From contig MOWL01000088.1 of assembly GCA_002110485.1 (NCBI GenBank), forward strand, positions 1,426,001-1,490,000: a DNA stretch of 64,000 bases. Reading direction: 5' to 3'. This document shows positions 46,641-56,684 of this stretch, piece after piece. The translations under genes and the position numbers were made by a program. Within the stretch, counting starts at the first letter, position 1, and every line of letters begins with the position of its first letter. This DNA is from Emergomyces orientalis (Eukaryota; Ascomycota; Eurotiomycetes; Onygenales; Ajellomycetaceae). The notes beneath the pieces were generated by a model. That model made no database searches. It was given only the letters and a program-made list of their open reading frames with translations, and had not been told where the DNA came from.

Positions 46641-47552
46641 TCATGCTTCCTCAATATTCAAGCTCTTCCCACCCTTCCCATTAATCAAATCCAGAAACCC
46701 CTGCTTGCTAACCTCATTGACCGCCTTCTCCCTCTCTGCCATCCCAACAATACCCCTCTTTCTCCGCTCTTCCCGGGCCAATTCTTCTCCTCGTACCTGC
46801 GCCGCCCTCACGGCATTGAAAAGCTTGACAACACCCCTCTGGGCAATTTTGCGTAGCCGCTTCTCCTGCTCCGCCGTGTCACCAGCCTCCCCCCTCTCCA
46901 CACCAAGGACATCTCGTATCCGCCCCCGCTCCAGCTCCTCCCGTTTCTCAGCCCGCAGCTTTGCACGCGCGCGGCTCTCGAGCTTCTCATTGGCGAGTTC
47001 GGCCGTAGTTTCGGCCGTAGATTTGCTTCGCGACAGTAAAGGGTCTGCGCGGGCTGCGGTGGGTAGTTTCGTCGAGAGGATTTTCGAGATGGAGGTTGAA
47101 AATGCGGTGGGGTCGTTGCGTTTGGAAAGTTTCCTGCGGCGGGTGCTTCTTGACTGGTCTGCGCCGGACATGGAATCATCTGAGTCTAGATCGGAGCCAG
47201 AGCCGGAAACTGAGGCGGCAGAAGATGGGGCGTGGGAGTCTGATTCTGAGGCTTCATTGTCGTCTGGTGTGCCTGATTTTGTTACAATGGCAGCAGTAAT
47301 GTCCTCCTCATCGTCCGAGTCTGCTGGAAGTTTTTGCTTCTGGACCTCTTTACTTAATTGCTCCTCTTTCTCGCTATCAGAGTCTTGTAGATTGACTGCG
47401 GTAAACACTTCGTCGTTGCGGTCTGAGTCGTTTTCTTCATCCTCTGAGCTGCTGTGGTAAGCCCTTTGTTTCTTGAACTTTTTTTTCGGTCTCGAGGTTC
47501 TGCCATTCATGCCATCTTCGACCTTGCGTTTCTTGAATGACGGAGGAGCCAT
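46641..47552 (-). CDS. RRP15: Ribosome biogenesis protein Rrp15
   Basis: Nucleolar factor for 27S pre-rRNA processing and 60S subunit assembly. One exon, 303 aa. The first half is highly charged: a basic start with KKRKVEDG and RPKKKFKKQR (likely nuclear localisation), then Ser/Asp/Glu-rich stretches such as SSSEDEENDSD. The conserved Rrp15 domain follows from about 150. It opens with DPTAFSTSISKILSTKLPTAARADPLLSRS and continues with a long charged helix (KLRAEKREELERGRIRDV). It then has EKRLRKIAQRGVVKLFNAVRAAQ, and ends GFLDLINGK. It is head-to-head with SRP54 (379 bases). Confidence 0.92.
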   Translation of the reverse strand: MAPPSFKKRKVEDGMNGRTSRPKKKFKKQRAYHSSSEDEENDSDRNDEVFTAVNLQDSDSEKEEQLSKEVQKQKLPADSDDEEDITAAIVTKSGTPDDNEASESDSHAPSSAASVSGSGSDLDSDDSMSGADQSRSTRRRKLSKRNDPTAFSTSISKILSTKLPTAARADPLLSRSKSTAETTAELANEKLESRARAKLRAEKREELERGRIRDVLGVERGEAGDTAEQEKRLRKIAQRGVVKLFNAVRAAQVRGEELAREERRKRGIVGMAEREKAVNEVSKQGFLDLINGKGGKSLNIEEA

Positions 47553-47931
47553 TAATAAATATATATTCTTTTAGTATATATCTCTGTAGAATGGGAGGTG
47601 GAAAGGTATTATACTAATTCAATGCAATACATTAGCTGCAATTGCCTGAAGAAAAAAAAAAAATTCCCCCAATGATTCAGTCACATGACTTCAGCACAGT
47701 TCTTCCATTTCCAACTCCACCATCGAATTTCCTCCACAAGATGACAGAACAAAAATCAACGAACCAAACGGCTTCACAACTCTGATATACCCACGGAAAG
47801 GATTCCAGATCTAGCGGAAGAAAATCCAGCTTTGGATTTCCTTGCCGAAATTTCCCATAATCAACGCTTCAGCTGTATTCTTTGCCTCCCGCTGAAACAG
47901 TCCCTCAGACTCTCTCCACGGCTTCCCCGCG
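47553..47931. promoter_or_regulatory. Bidirectional RRP15/SRP54 promoter region
   Basis: 379 bases between divergent starts, with a short poly-A tract at 47652-47664. No specific factor site is claimed. Confidence 0.5.
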
Positions 47932-49634
47932 ATGGTCCTTCAAGACCTGGGGCGGCGTATTAACGCCGCCGTCAGCGACCTCACACGGTCAAATAATCTC
48001 GATGAGCAGGTAGCCTCTTCCTGGGTCATATAATAAACATGTATATATGTCTTAAAACACACTCGTTTCTAACCATACTACAGGCATTCGATGCCATGAT
48101 CAAAGAGATATGCGCCGCTCTTCTATCAGCCGATGTCAACGTTCGCCTCGTCCAGTCCCTTCGCAAATCCATAAAAGCCGCCGTGCCATTCTCCTCCCTG
48201 CCACCCGCTGTAAATAAGAAGCGTCTAATACAAAAAACAGTATTTGACCAGCTGGTGGCGCTAGTGGACCCTCATGCCGAACCCTTCAAGCCGAAAAAGG
48301 GGAGGTCGAATGTTATCATGTTTGTTGGTCTACAGGGTGCGGGTAAGACGACAACATGTACGAAGTTAGCTCGACATTATCAAACTCGTGGTTTTAGAGC
48401 GGCTCTTGTTTGTGCAGATACTTTCCGTGCTGGTGCTTTCGATCAGCTGAAGCAGAATGCAACCAAGGCAAAAATCCCGTACTTTGGTAGCTTGACACAG
48501 ACAGATCCCGCCGTGGTTGCTGCAGAGGGTGTAGCGAAGTTCAAGAAGGAGCATTTTGATATCATCATTGTCGATACAAGTGGTAGACATAAGCAGGAAG
48601 AAGATCTCTTTACGGAAATGACCCAGATTCAAACAGCGATAAAACCGGATCAAACTATCTTGGTTCTAGACGGCACTATCGGACAAGCTGCTGAATCGCA
48701 ATCCGCTGCATTCAAAGCTACAGCAGATTTCGGTGCTATAATCATCACCAAAACCGACGGTAATGCTGCGGGTGGAGGTGCTATTTCCGCCGTCGCCGCA
48801 ACCCACACACCCATCATTTTCCTGGGGACGGGAGAACATATGCTAGACCTCGAGCGATTCGCTCCAAAGCCGTTCATTCAAAAACTTCTAGGCATGGGCG
48901 ACATGGCCAGTTTAGTCGAACACGTCCAGGCCGTAACGAAAGACTCCGCCACCGCTAAAGAAACCTACAAACACATCACAGCCGGCATTTTCACCTTGCG
49001 CGATTTCCGCGAAAACATCACCTCCATCATGAAAATGGGACCTCTCTCCAAGATCTCCAGCATGATACCAGGCCTTTCAAACATCACTTCAGGCCTGGAC
49101 GACGAAGACGGCTCCCTCAAACTCCGCCGCATGATCTACATTTTCGATAGCATGACCGGCTCCGAACTCGACGGCGACGGGAAAGTATTCATTGACCAAC
49201 CTTCCCGCATCGTGCGCGTGGCATGCGGCAGTGGCACCACCGTCCGCGAAGTCGAGGATCTTCTCTCCCAACACAAGATGATGGCTGGAATGGCGAAGAA
49301 GGTTGGCGGGCAGAAAAAGCAGATGCAGCGTGCGCAGAATATGCTCAAGGGCGGTAATAAGGAGCAGCAGATGGCTGCTATGCAGAAGCGCATGGCAGCA
49401 ATGGGTGGTGCAGGTGGGATGCCGGGTATGGGAGGTATGGGAGGTATGGGAGGTATGGGTGATATGGCCAAGATGATGCAGATGTTGGGTGGTGGAGGAG
49501 GCCCTGGTGCCGGTGGAGGTGGGATGCCGGGATTAGGAGGGATGGATTTGCAGAGTATGATGAGCCAGATGAGTGGCTTGATGGGAGGTGGTGGTGGAGC
49601 TGGAGCTGGGAGTGTTAGAGGGCGGGGAAGATAA
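47932..49634 (+). CDS. SRP54: Signal recognition particle 54-kDa subunit
   Basis: GTPase subunit of the signal recognition particle. It binds signal sequences on ribosomes and docks with the SRP receptor at the ER. Two exons: 47932-48009 and 48084-49634. They total 1629 nt (542 aa). The N-domain starts MVLQDLGRRINAAVSDL. The G-domain has GLQGAGKTT from 108, DTFRAGAFDQL, DTSGR at 190-194 and TKTDG. The linker leads to FLGTGEHMLDLERFAP and a C-terminal M-domain rich in Met. The first exon (26 codons) splices exactly where the N-domain needs it. The tail is Gly/Met-rich, with a GGM tandem run and a final RGRGR. Confidence 0.96.
49425..49460 (+). repeat. 9-nt tandem repeat within SRP54
   Basis: Four copies of GGTATGGGA (the last with one change) encode repeated Gly-Met-Gly in the M-domain tail. 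Confidence 0.9.
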
Positions 49635-50128
49635 TATTTCCTACTTCGCTTGAGTTTTCGCACTCTTTATTGGAAGCTGTGGGTTCAAATCCCCCTTACT
49701 TTCGCCAGGTTGTACCTCTTTTATTATTTTGATATGGCATGATACATATGACATAGAAAGGCGTTAACGGAGCGACCTTCAATTGTTTTCTTTAATTTTG
49801 CCCCCTACTCTATTTGGTTGTCGATTTTGGGAGGTTTTTTTGTTTTGTCAATACATTCGATATTTTGTTATCCTTATTCCGACTCGAAAGCCTACCCCTT
49901 TTCTTCTAACGTTGATTTGTTCTATATAATACAGTTGCAAGCTCAAACTGGCATACTCCAGCCAGTTACATACCTTCATGTGCGATAAGAAAGTTATCCC
50001 TTCTTCTTTATTCTTTAAGCCTATAGCCTAGGCGCAGACACCAGCATCTTTTCAGCGTAGTATTACTTCTACCTCCCTAATTTGCGGGGGGGAGCAATCC
50101 GTCCAATCCGGTTTCAGTTCTCTCTAAA
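49635..50128. other. Convergent intergenic region
   Basis: About 490 bases between the SRP54 and PhoD-like 3' ends; T-rich. A T-loop-like stretch at 49681-49694 is discussed under rejected items. No gene is seen. Confidence 0.45.
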
Positions 50129-52207
50129 CTAAACCTCTGACCCAACCTCCCGTTTCAACAACACCAGCACCAGCCGCTTACCTGCCCTTAGAGCCTTTTT
50201 TATCAAAGGCTTTACCAATACTTCAACCTCACCCAACGCCCTCGTCAACTTGTCCACAATAGTCCCGTCTCCAAATTTATCAAACACCGCTTGTCCAGGT
50301 GGCATAATGCGTCTCTGCCCTTCCGCCCACACCAAAGGCGTAGCCAGTTTGTATTCCCACACCAGATCCTCACCGATATACAAAGAATACCTCAACACTG
50401 AATATCTACCGTTCTCAATGTCGATATTAATCACACCCACCTTGTTATTACCAGCGGGCAGGTATTTGATCAAGACATCCTGATTGTCGGTCTGCAGATA
50501 GGAGTTCATGGGGACATAAAACATATTCAGCGGACCAGTGCAAAATTCATGAATACCCCTGCCGTCCTCCAGGCTACTGCTGCCTTCATCTGCCGCCACT
50601 AGAGACGGATCAGGAAACCTCGTTGCGCCAAATTCATGTCTATCACCGCTCAGCAACACGACGCGAATCCCCAACTCCCGTTCCGCGCGCCAGATAGCTT
50701 CAAAGATCCGGCGTCGTTCACTCAAGAACCCGCCCCATGTATCAGCTGTTCCGATGCGCCAATTTTTCGCAAACGGAACACTGCTGGTGACTATTTTCCA
50801 TTTCACGCCCGCGGGTTCTTGGTGGGAGATAAATGCCAGGAGGGAATCTAGCTGTGCGACGCCGAGCATTGTAGAATTTTCCTGTAGCGGCTCCGAGCGA
50901 TATGTGCGCGTATCTAACAGGAAGAAGGAAGCGGGACCATTTGTGAAGGAAAAGTAGGTGGTGTTGGAAGGGATGGAGAAGGAGGATTTGTCAATTGGCG
51001 GGTTAACACTCATATGATAGTGGCGGTACGGGTCGAATGCTGCTGGATAAGGGTCGGTGATGTTTCCCAGGTGCCAATCGTTGGCGATTTCGTGGTCGTC
51101 CAGAGTATGCAGCCAAGGGATGTTGATTGCAGGTTCCGGGCCCGTGTGCCATGATGGAGATGCGTAGACTTTGCGGTATTCGCTGCGGTAGTCGGAGATG
51201 GACGATCCCCAGCGGAAAGGAACATCGATGTAGATGAAATCACCTAGGAAGAGCATGAATGAGGGGCGTGAGAGGGATGGGAGCTTTGACACGATCTTGG
51301 AAATAAGCTCGAGGCCGTAGACATGGAAAGGGTGCTTTAGTGGGTTGTAGGGGAAGTTAGGCTTTATGCAACTAGAGCTTAAAAATGTGATTCTGTTTGC
51401 TGCCGCGGTGCCTGGAAGCGCCGCTGTGGTAAATTGGCCGGATAGGTTATTTGAAAACGAGTATCGATACTCCATCGAGGGTTGGAGCCCCGTCAGAGTC
51501 ACCGGGTGGGTATAGTCTGTGTCATTGTTGAGAAGAGATATTATTCCCGCTTGGATCAACTCGCCCTCGCGGCCATTTTCCATTGCCTTGTATGATATTT
51601 GGAGGGGAAGCTTTGCGGCATTGGGCTCGCGAATGAGGATGTTGGCAGTTGTTGGTGATACATATCCAACTCGTGAAAAGGCCAAATCAGCAGTGGAATA
51701 CAGGTAATGGCCCCGGAGAAGGACATCGAGAGTGGCAAGGCCCAGTAATATGTTAACCCCGACAGTCGCCAAATTGGCGTATCTCGCTGCATGTGTGGAC
51801 GGTACACCAGTTGAAAGCGCAGACAACGAAGACATTGCTCTCCCAAGTTTGCCTGGCGCATCGCTTTCACCCGAAGTTAAATTTCCTTTCGCCTTTTTGC
51901 CATCTTTTCTCCTGTCACCAGTCGCGCCACCCCTTTTTTGCATTTGTTTCAAAAGCGGAGCTGTGACAATCACGAAAACTGAGGTCAAGTACACCAGCAA
52001 CGAAGTGAAAATTAGCGGTGGACCATGATGTCCTGGAATCTAATTTTTCATACTTGTGAGTAGAATGTACGTGAAAGAAAAAGGGGATCCATTACTATTG
52101 AGAAAGACATTGCGACATTGCAACCGTACCCATCGGAGAAATATATACCCCAAAAGTCGTGTCACGGCAGAGCTTGTTGCAGCGACATAGGTCTGGACAG
52201 AAGGCAT
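50129..52207 (-). CDS. PhoD-like metallophosphatase with N-terminal membrane segments
   Basis: Membrane-associated phosphodiesterase/phosphatase of the PhoD (alkaline phosphatase D) superfamily; physiological substrate unknown. Two exons: 52130-52207 (26 codons) and 50129-52039. They total 1989 nt (662 aa). The first exon supplies the only suitable start, since the long second exon has a stop just before its acceptor. Membrane segments lie at about residues 32-55 (LIFTSLLVYLTSVFVIVTAPLL) and in the ANLATVGVNILLGLATLDVLL block. The catalytic domain has FLGDFIYIDVPFRWG (metal-binding Asp), LHTLDDHEIANDW (Asp-Asp-His), and LLSGDRHEFGAT (metal-binding His). The GH18 gene lies just upstream on the same strand. 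Confidence 0.92.
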
Positions 52208-52573
52208 ACTTCTACAGGTGTCCGCATGGGCTGAAATCCTATCAACAAGGCCGCTATTTCACCCTCTCCTGCACTAAATGCTGAGTCTGCTGATTTGTGG
52301 CGCTTTTATAAATGTTGGGGTTGAGCTTGTTTTTTTCTTGACTTGCTGTTTCATATTCTGGCGACGTATTTATTTACTTTTTTAGCATCTTCCAATGACG
52401 CCATAAATAGGCAGCAGCTTCCGCGAAACTTCTATTTGTCCTTCGGAAAGTATTTACGCAATAGGTGGCCACAAACAGCACCGGGGGGCTGGAATAAATG
52501 TTCTATACCAAAAGAAGTATATTATCAAGAAAAGGGGTTAAAAAAATATACTGAAAAAAGGAGGGAGTTTGAG
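52208..52573. other. Intergenic between GH18 3' end and PhoD-like start
   Basis: About 370 bases in a head-to-tail arrangement. It presumably holds the PhoD-like promoter. No gene is seen. Confidence 0.45.
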
Positions 52574-53509
52574 TTAATTCGCCCGTGTCTGGTAAGGAAC
52601 ACACGCCGCTACTGCCATCGAACGGAGAGTTCCCATCCCCATAATTAAAGACAAACAAGCCGCCCACTGCCATGGCTGCTGGACATCTCCGGGCAACGCA
52701 TTGAAATATTCCCACCCCATAACCCCTCCAAAAGTTGGATATTTCACCATTAACATCCCCAGAACAGCGCTTATCTCCTTCATCGGCAAATAGCCCCTCG
52801 AACCGTTTCCAGGGTTAGTCAAAATTCCTGCCACAACTTTCCCTGGCGCCCATCCTCCAGCAATTATCCGGTCATATATTTCTGTATTCTCGATACCACC
52901 CCAGCCATTATAAAATTGGGTATTGTACCAGGCAATCTTCGAGCCCCTAGCAGCTTCGAGTGCCTTATAATTAAACCCAGACAAGTGGGGTAGTCCCTCG
53001 ATCAGGGCGGTCGCAACAGGGGCCAAAGTAATGATGAATTGTTCTCCGAAGTCCGCCTTGAGACGGTCAATTAATCGGATAATACCTTCAAGTGACATCT
53101 CCTCCTCCACGTCAAGGTCTAACCCATCCAGAGGGTGATTTCGGATCATGTCTCGGAGAGGAACATAATATCGCTCAAAGGAAGAAGAGTCTTGGTCGAG
53201 ACGTTCGAAGGTCCCGCGCGCAGCTCCGCCCAACATTCCCATGACTTTGATCCCCTGAGTTTGCATTACTCGTGCTTCTGCCCAGAGGGGCATGTACCGG
53301 GGATCCTCCGGGGAGTGATCATTCAGGGTGAGATTCCCCGGCTCATCATTGATATGAATGGCAGCAAGGATGGCATGTGTTATTCCCGAATTGTTAAGCA
53401 TCAGGGGTAGCATTGACACATATATGTCACTGTTGTTTGGGTAATAGGTCTGGTAATAGCAGATAATGCGTGGTTGAACGAATGCCCCATTTTCAGGTAC
53501 AGGAGGCAT
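52574..53509 (-). CDS. GH18 glycosidase without signal peptide
   Basis: Glycoside hydrolase family 18, a family that includes chitinases and endo-beta-N-acetylglucosaminidases. One exon, 311 aa. The first beta strand is PRIICYYQTYYP. The SxGG-like strand reads KVMGMLGGAARGTF near 88-101. The catalytic DxxDxDxE is complete as D128-GL-D131-L-D133-V-E135, with E135 the expected acid. Late barrel strands include KIAWYNTQFYNGWGG, with the Tyr near the active site, and GVMGWEYFNALPG. No N-terminal signal peptide is seen (MPPVPENGAFVQP), so the protein should be cytosolic or unconventionally exported. That fits an intracellular deglycosylase better than a cell-wall chitinase. A missed upstream exon with a signal peptide is possible. 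Confidence 0.88.
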   Translation of the reverse strand: MPPVPENGAFVQPRIICYYQTYYPNNSDIYVSMLPLMLNNSGITHAILAAIHINDEPGNLTLNDHSPEDPRYMPLWAEARVMQTQGIKVMGMLGGAARGTFERLDQDSSSFERYYVPLRDMIRNHPLDGLDLDVEEEMSLEGIIRLIDRLKADFGEQFIITLAPVATALIEGLPHLSGFNYKALEAARGSKIAWYNTQFYNGWGGIENTEIYDRIIAGGWAPGKVVAGILTNPGNGSRGYLPMKEISAVLGMLMVKYPTFGGVMGWEYFNALPGDVQQPWQWAACLSLIMGMGTLRSMAVAACVPYQTRAN

Positions 53510-54136
53510 TGGTCAACTCCAACTCGAGGATTACGGCTTGATCTGTAAAATTGGCCAAATCCTGAAAGATTCTTTTTTTCTTTCCCACCCTCTTTTGGAG
53601 TATTCGCGATTCAATAGCTATATTGTGGCCAATTGCTCTTGTGATAATGCCTTGCGTGGCCTGTAGCGGGGAAATTTCTGACGCAAACTCGCTAGATTTC
53701 GTAGAAAGAATATTGTAGGATGATGGCTGCAGACCTCTTGTCACATATCTGTCATCAGCTAGGCAATATAGACATCTGATTTAGAACAGCGTATGCATGA
53801 ATCCTCTAATCTACGTAAAACTTGTAGTTTGTTGGGAGCGCGGAGGCGCCCTTGAACGGGGCAACAGAATTTAATATCACGTGATATTCCACGTCCCCTT
53901 AATTATGTGACAATATATATCAGAAAATCGAAGAATCTCCGTTTCCACAGAATAATAGATCGATAGAATCTCCATTCATTTGCAGAGGTGGCAGCAATAA
54001 TATGATTCAGCGCCACGGCGTGTCTATCCTTGAGCGGAGAGTCCCAAATCTAAAATGATACACCAAAACCCCACCATCTTTGAACCACCACACCAAATCA
54101 TCCGCAATAAATATTGAAGCTTTTTGTATTCTTTGA
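53510..54136. other. Intergenic upstream of GH18 gene
   Basis: About 630 bases holding the GH18 promoter. An 83-codon minus-strand frame at 53493-53744 overlaps the GH18 start but shows no motif or signal peptide. Confidence 0.45.
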
Positions 54137-54496
54137 TCAATACCCTGGCAGCCTCCCGTTATATTTGCCAAGAATATATCCCACCATCAACCCACCCAGA
54201 AAATCATACAAAATCAGGATCATCAGATTCTTGCGCTCCGCTGTTGGTACAGTCGGAAGCCGGGCAAGTGCTAAGGCCGCCAGTATGATGCGCACTGGTA
54301 CACTGGCGTGAAGGAATTGATTTTCTTCGATAGGTACGTAGGATGTGAAGAGGTAAGACAGTCCCAGGCCGGTACTTGCTATCCCTAGTGTCACAGGGGC
54401 TTTGGTAAAGGTTAGGTACGTGCCAAGGGCTGAGAGACCCAGAGCATGGAGGAGGACGGGCACAGGGAGGTTGATTGTAGGAAGAAGTGAGGCCAT
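54137..54496 (-). CDS. Small four-helix membrane protein, unknown function
   Basis: I do not recognise a named family. One exon, 119 aa, mostly hydrophobic. Probable membrane segments lie at about 11-30 (PVPVLLHALGLSALGTYLTF), 35-53, 66-80 and 92-110 (LMILILYDFLGGLMVGYILG). There is no clear signal peptide. Codon use, length and clean hydrophobic segmentation suggest a real gene of the small fungal ER or peroxisomal membrane-protein type. The compartment is not determinable here. Confidence 0.65.
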   Translation of the reverse strand: MASLLPTINLPVPVLLHALGLSALGTYLTFTKAPVTLGIASTGLGLSYLFTSYVPIEENQFLHASVPVRIILAALALARLPTVPTAERKNLMILILYDFLGGLMVGYILGKYNGRLPGY

Positions 54497-54923
54497 GGTG
54501 AGTAGTATTCTCTATTTGCTTGATAAGATGGAAGAGAGAGGCTGGTTCTTTGAAGGTACGTGGTTTAATATTGAGGTTTGATGTCTGTTGACATTGACTT
54601 AAATAGAAACGTTGGACAACGTCAGCTGAAATAAATAAATAACGTTATATATGGGGCCAACACAGCATCCTGCGGGACTATGGATGTGGCTTTCACAACA
54701 TTTATTCCTAAAAAATAATCCCTTGGCGGAAGGAATACGAACGAAAGCAAGCCAATAATGAATCACGCAGAGATAATATTGGTATCGATTAATTACATTA
54801 ACCGCGTGAATTATGCTCATGCACTGCAAATCCGTTACCAGAACAAGCAACTCCAGAAATATCTTCTACATGAAAGCCGTTACGTCATATTAAATTTCCC
54901 CTAAATTGCAACCATGTCCTCAT
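54497..54923. other. Intergenic region
   Basis: About 430 AT-rich bases between two minus-strand genes. No gene is seen. Confidence 0.4.
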
Positions 54924-55842
54924 TTACCAAGCAGTATGGCCTCCGTCAATGACTAAGTTGCTCCCAGTCATGAAGGAGCTGGCCTCGCTCAACATAAAAA
55001 TGGCCGCTCCTGTGAACTCCTCTGGACGTGCCAGACGTCCCAGCATATTTTCACGCTCCCAGACCTTGTCGAGGCCGGGCACTTCCTCAAAATTCTTCTC
55101 CACCATTGGGGTGACGATGTGACCTGGGGAGAGCGAATTGACACGGATTCCCTCCTGTCCCCACTCCATTGCAAGACTTCTTGCCAACTGGATCAATGCC
55201 GCTTTTGAAGCATTGTATGCGGGGGAAATCAAGCCCCTGTTTGCGATGAGGCCACTCATGCTTGCAATTAAGACAATGGAGCCATGGTTTTCATATGCGA
55301 TCATTTGCCTTGCCACGGCTTGGGCGGTCATGAAAGCCCCTGTATAGTTTACATCCATTATCCGTGTTATGTCCTCCGCGGTATAATCGATTGCCGGCAT
55401 GATCTGCTGAACTCCTGCGGCTGCAACTAGACCGTCGATTCCTTGGTGTCTTCCTGCGATCTTTACAATCGTGTCGTTGAGGAATTTCGTGTCTCGGACA
55501 TCGACATGATGGTAATAGAGCGAACCAACATGGGACCTGGCGGCTAGCTCTTGCGTTTCAACAAATTCAGGCGCGGGTTCCTCAAGTATGTCAAGACAGT
55601 GCACTGGGACAGAAAACAAGTTAGCACCTCATCAACTATGCATGCGTTTGGGGAGTTCATTTTGTGGCTGACAAACCTTCGGCACCAGCTTCTGTCATTG
55701 CTTCAGCCATGCATAGCCCTAGCCCTCGAGCAGCACCTGTGACGACGTATACTTTATTCTTTAAACTAAAGTTCGGATACACCTTTTGGTGATGATGCTG
55801 ATGGTGGCGGTGGTTTTTTTGCGAGCTGTTGCTGGTCGACAT
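54924..55842 (-). CDS. Short-chain dehydrogenase/reductase, polyol-type
   Basis: Classical SDR using NAD(P)H. The overall layout resembles xylulose/sorbose reductases or arabinitol dehydrogenases; the substrate is not certain. Two exons: 55677-55842 and 54924-55603. They total 846 nt (281 aa). The cofactor motif TGAARGLG is at 35-42. Catalytic residues fit Ser172 region (IASMSG), Tyr185 and Lys189 (YNASK). The C-terminus ends MTGSNLVIDGGHTAW as in the family. The N-terminus has an unusual His-rich stretch, NHRHHQHHHQK, at 10-20 before the fold starts. The intron lies right after the first helix. It is head-to-head with the coiled-coil gene. Confidence 0.9.
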
Positions 55843-56684
55843 AGTGTGGGTTGATCAGAGTGTGAAAATGCGATAATATGCAATATAATGCGTGTATTGA
55901 TTGTTCTGGTCGCAACCGGAACCTAACAAGTCAGACAATCGTAAATACAGAAGGAAAACAAAATTTATAAAAGTTTCTGCCCTACTATCTATTCAGATGA
56001 CCTATGACATACCTGACACTTTGGAACCAAGAATTCGTGACAATGTGTTAAGTTGGCACCGCAGCCGATCTCAACCTTTGAGATACGTTAATATCTATCT
56101 CAATACAAGGGTTCTATATTGCTATAAGGTATCTAGGGGATATCATCAATCGAAATGCCCAGATTGTGTACATATTTATCGGTTTATTTGGTCATCATGG
56201 ATAGATTATTATGCCTAAGTAACCTTAGAGGGAAGTTTAACCCCAACCCAAATCTCAGCTACCAATTTAATTCATCCAATGTTGACGTCGCATGGAGTTG
56301 GCCTCTTCCCCGCAGATGGCTTTCAGCCGGTTCACGATGTCATAGTCCCATTTTCGTAGATATCCTGTTTGTGAGGCGAAATCTAGGTTCCAAACGTACA
56401 TGAAAAGGTCCAATCTGATGAGATGGTTATGATCGAATGACGTCATGGAATATAACCCGGATTAATGTCGGACCGGGCCACTGTCGCGATTCCTCTTTCA
56501 CAGCTAAGCCCGAAGAAGAACTGAGTAAACAATGCGACTCACACCACTCAATTATTATTTACAGCACGTATCTCCACTTCTGTTCAATGCTGAGATTTGG
56601 GGGATAAACCATGATATAGGACAGCCAATTGTCTTACAATTTCTGCAACTAGGTTTATCGATACCGAGGCATTTTGACACAAAA
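55843..56684. other. Divergent upstream region
   Basis: About 840 bases between the SDR and coiled-coil gene starts. An in-frame ATG at 56532 would add 51 residues to the coiled-coil protein, but the added sequence is not like the rest. No other gene is seen. Confidence 0.45.

Noticed and set aside
46636..47460. 274-codon plus-strand frame
   Set aside because: Exact antisense of RRP15; the Ser-rich translation is a shadow of the acidic and basic codons of the real gene.
49136..49663. 175-codon minus-strand Pro/Ile-rich frame
   Set aside because: Antisense of the Gly/Met repeat in SRP54.
49681..49694. GGGTTCAAATCCCC, resembling the T-loop of a tRNA
   Set aside because: No matching A box, anticodon arm or acceptor stem is found in the preceding 60-80 bases, so a tRNA cannot be folded. 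It lies in the SRP54 3' flank.
56532..56684. Upstream in-frame start for the coiled-coil gene
   Set aside because: The extra 51 residues are hydrophobic and unlike the conserved-looking MAANGF start. The ATG at 56685 is preferred.
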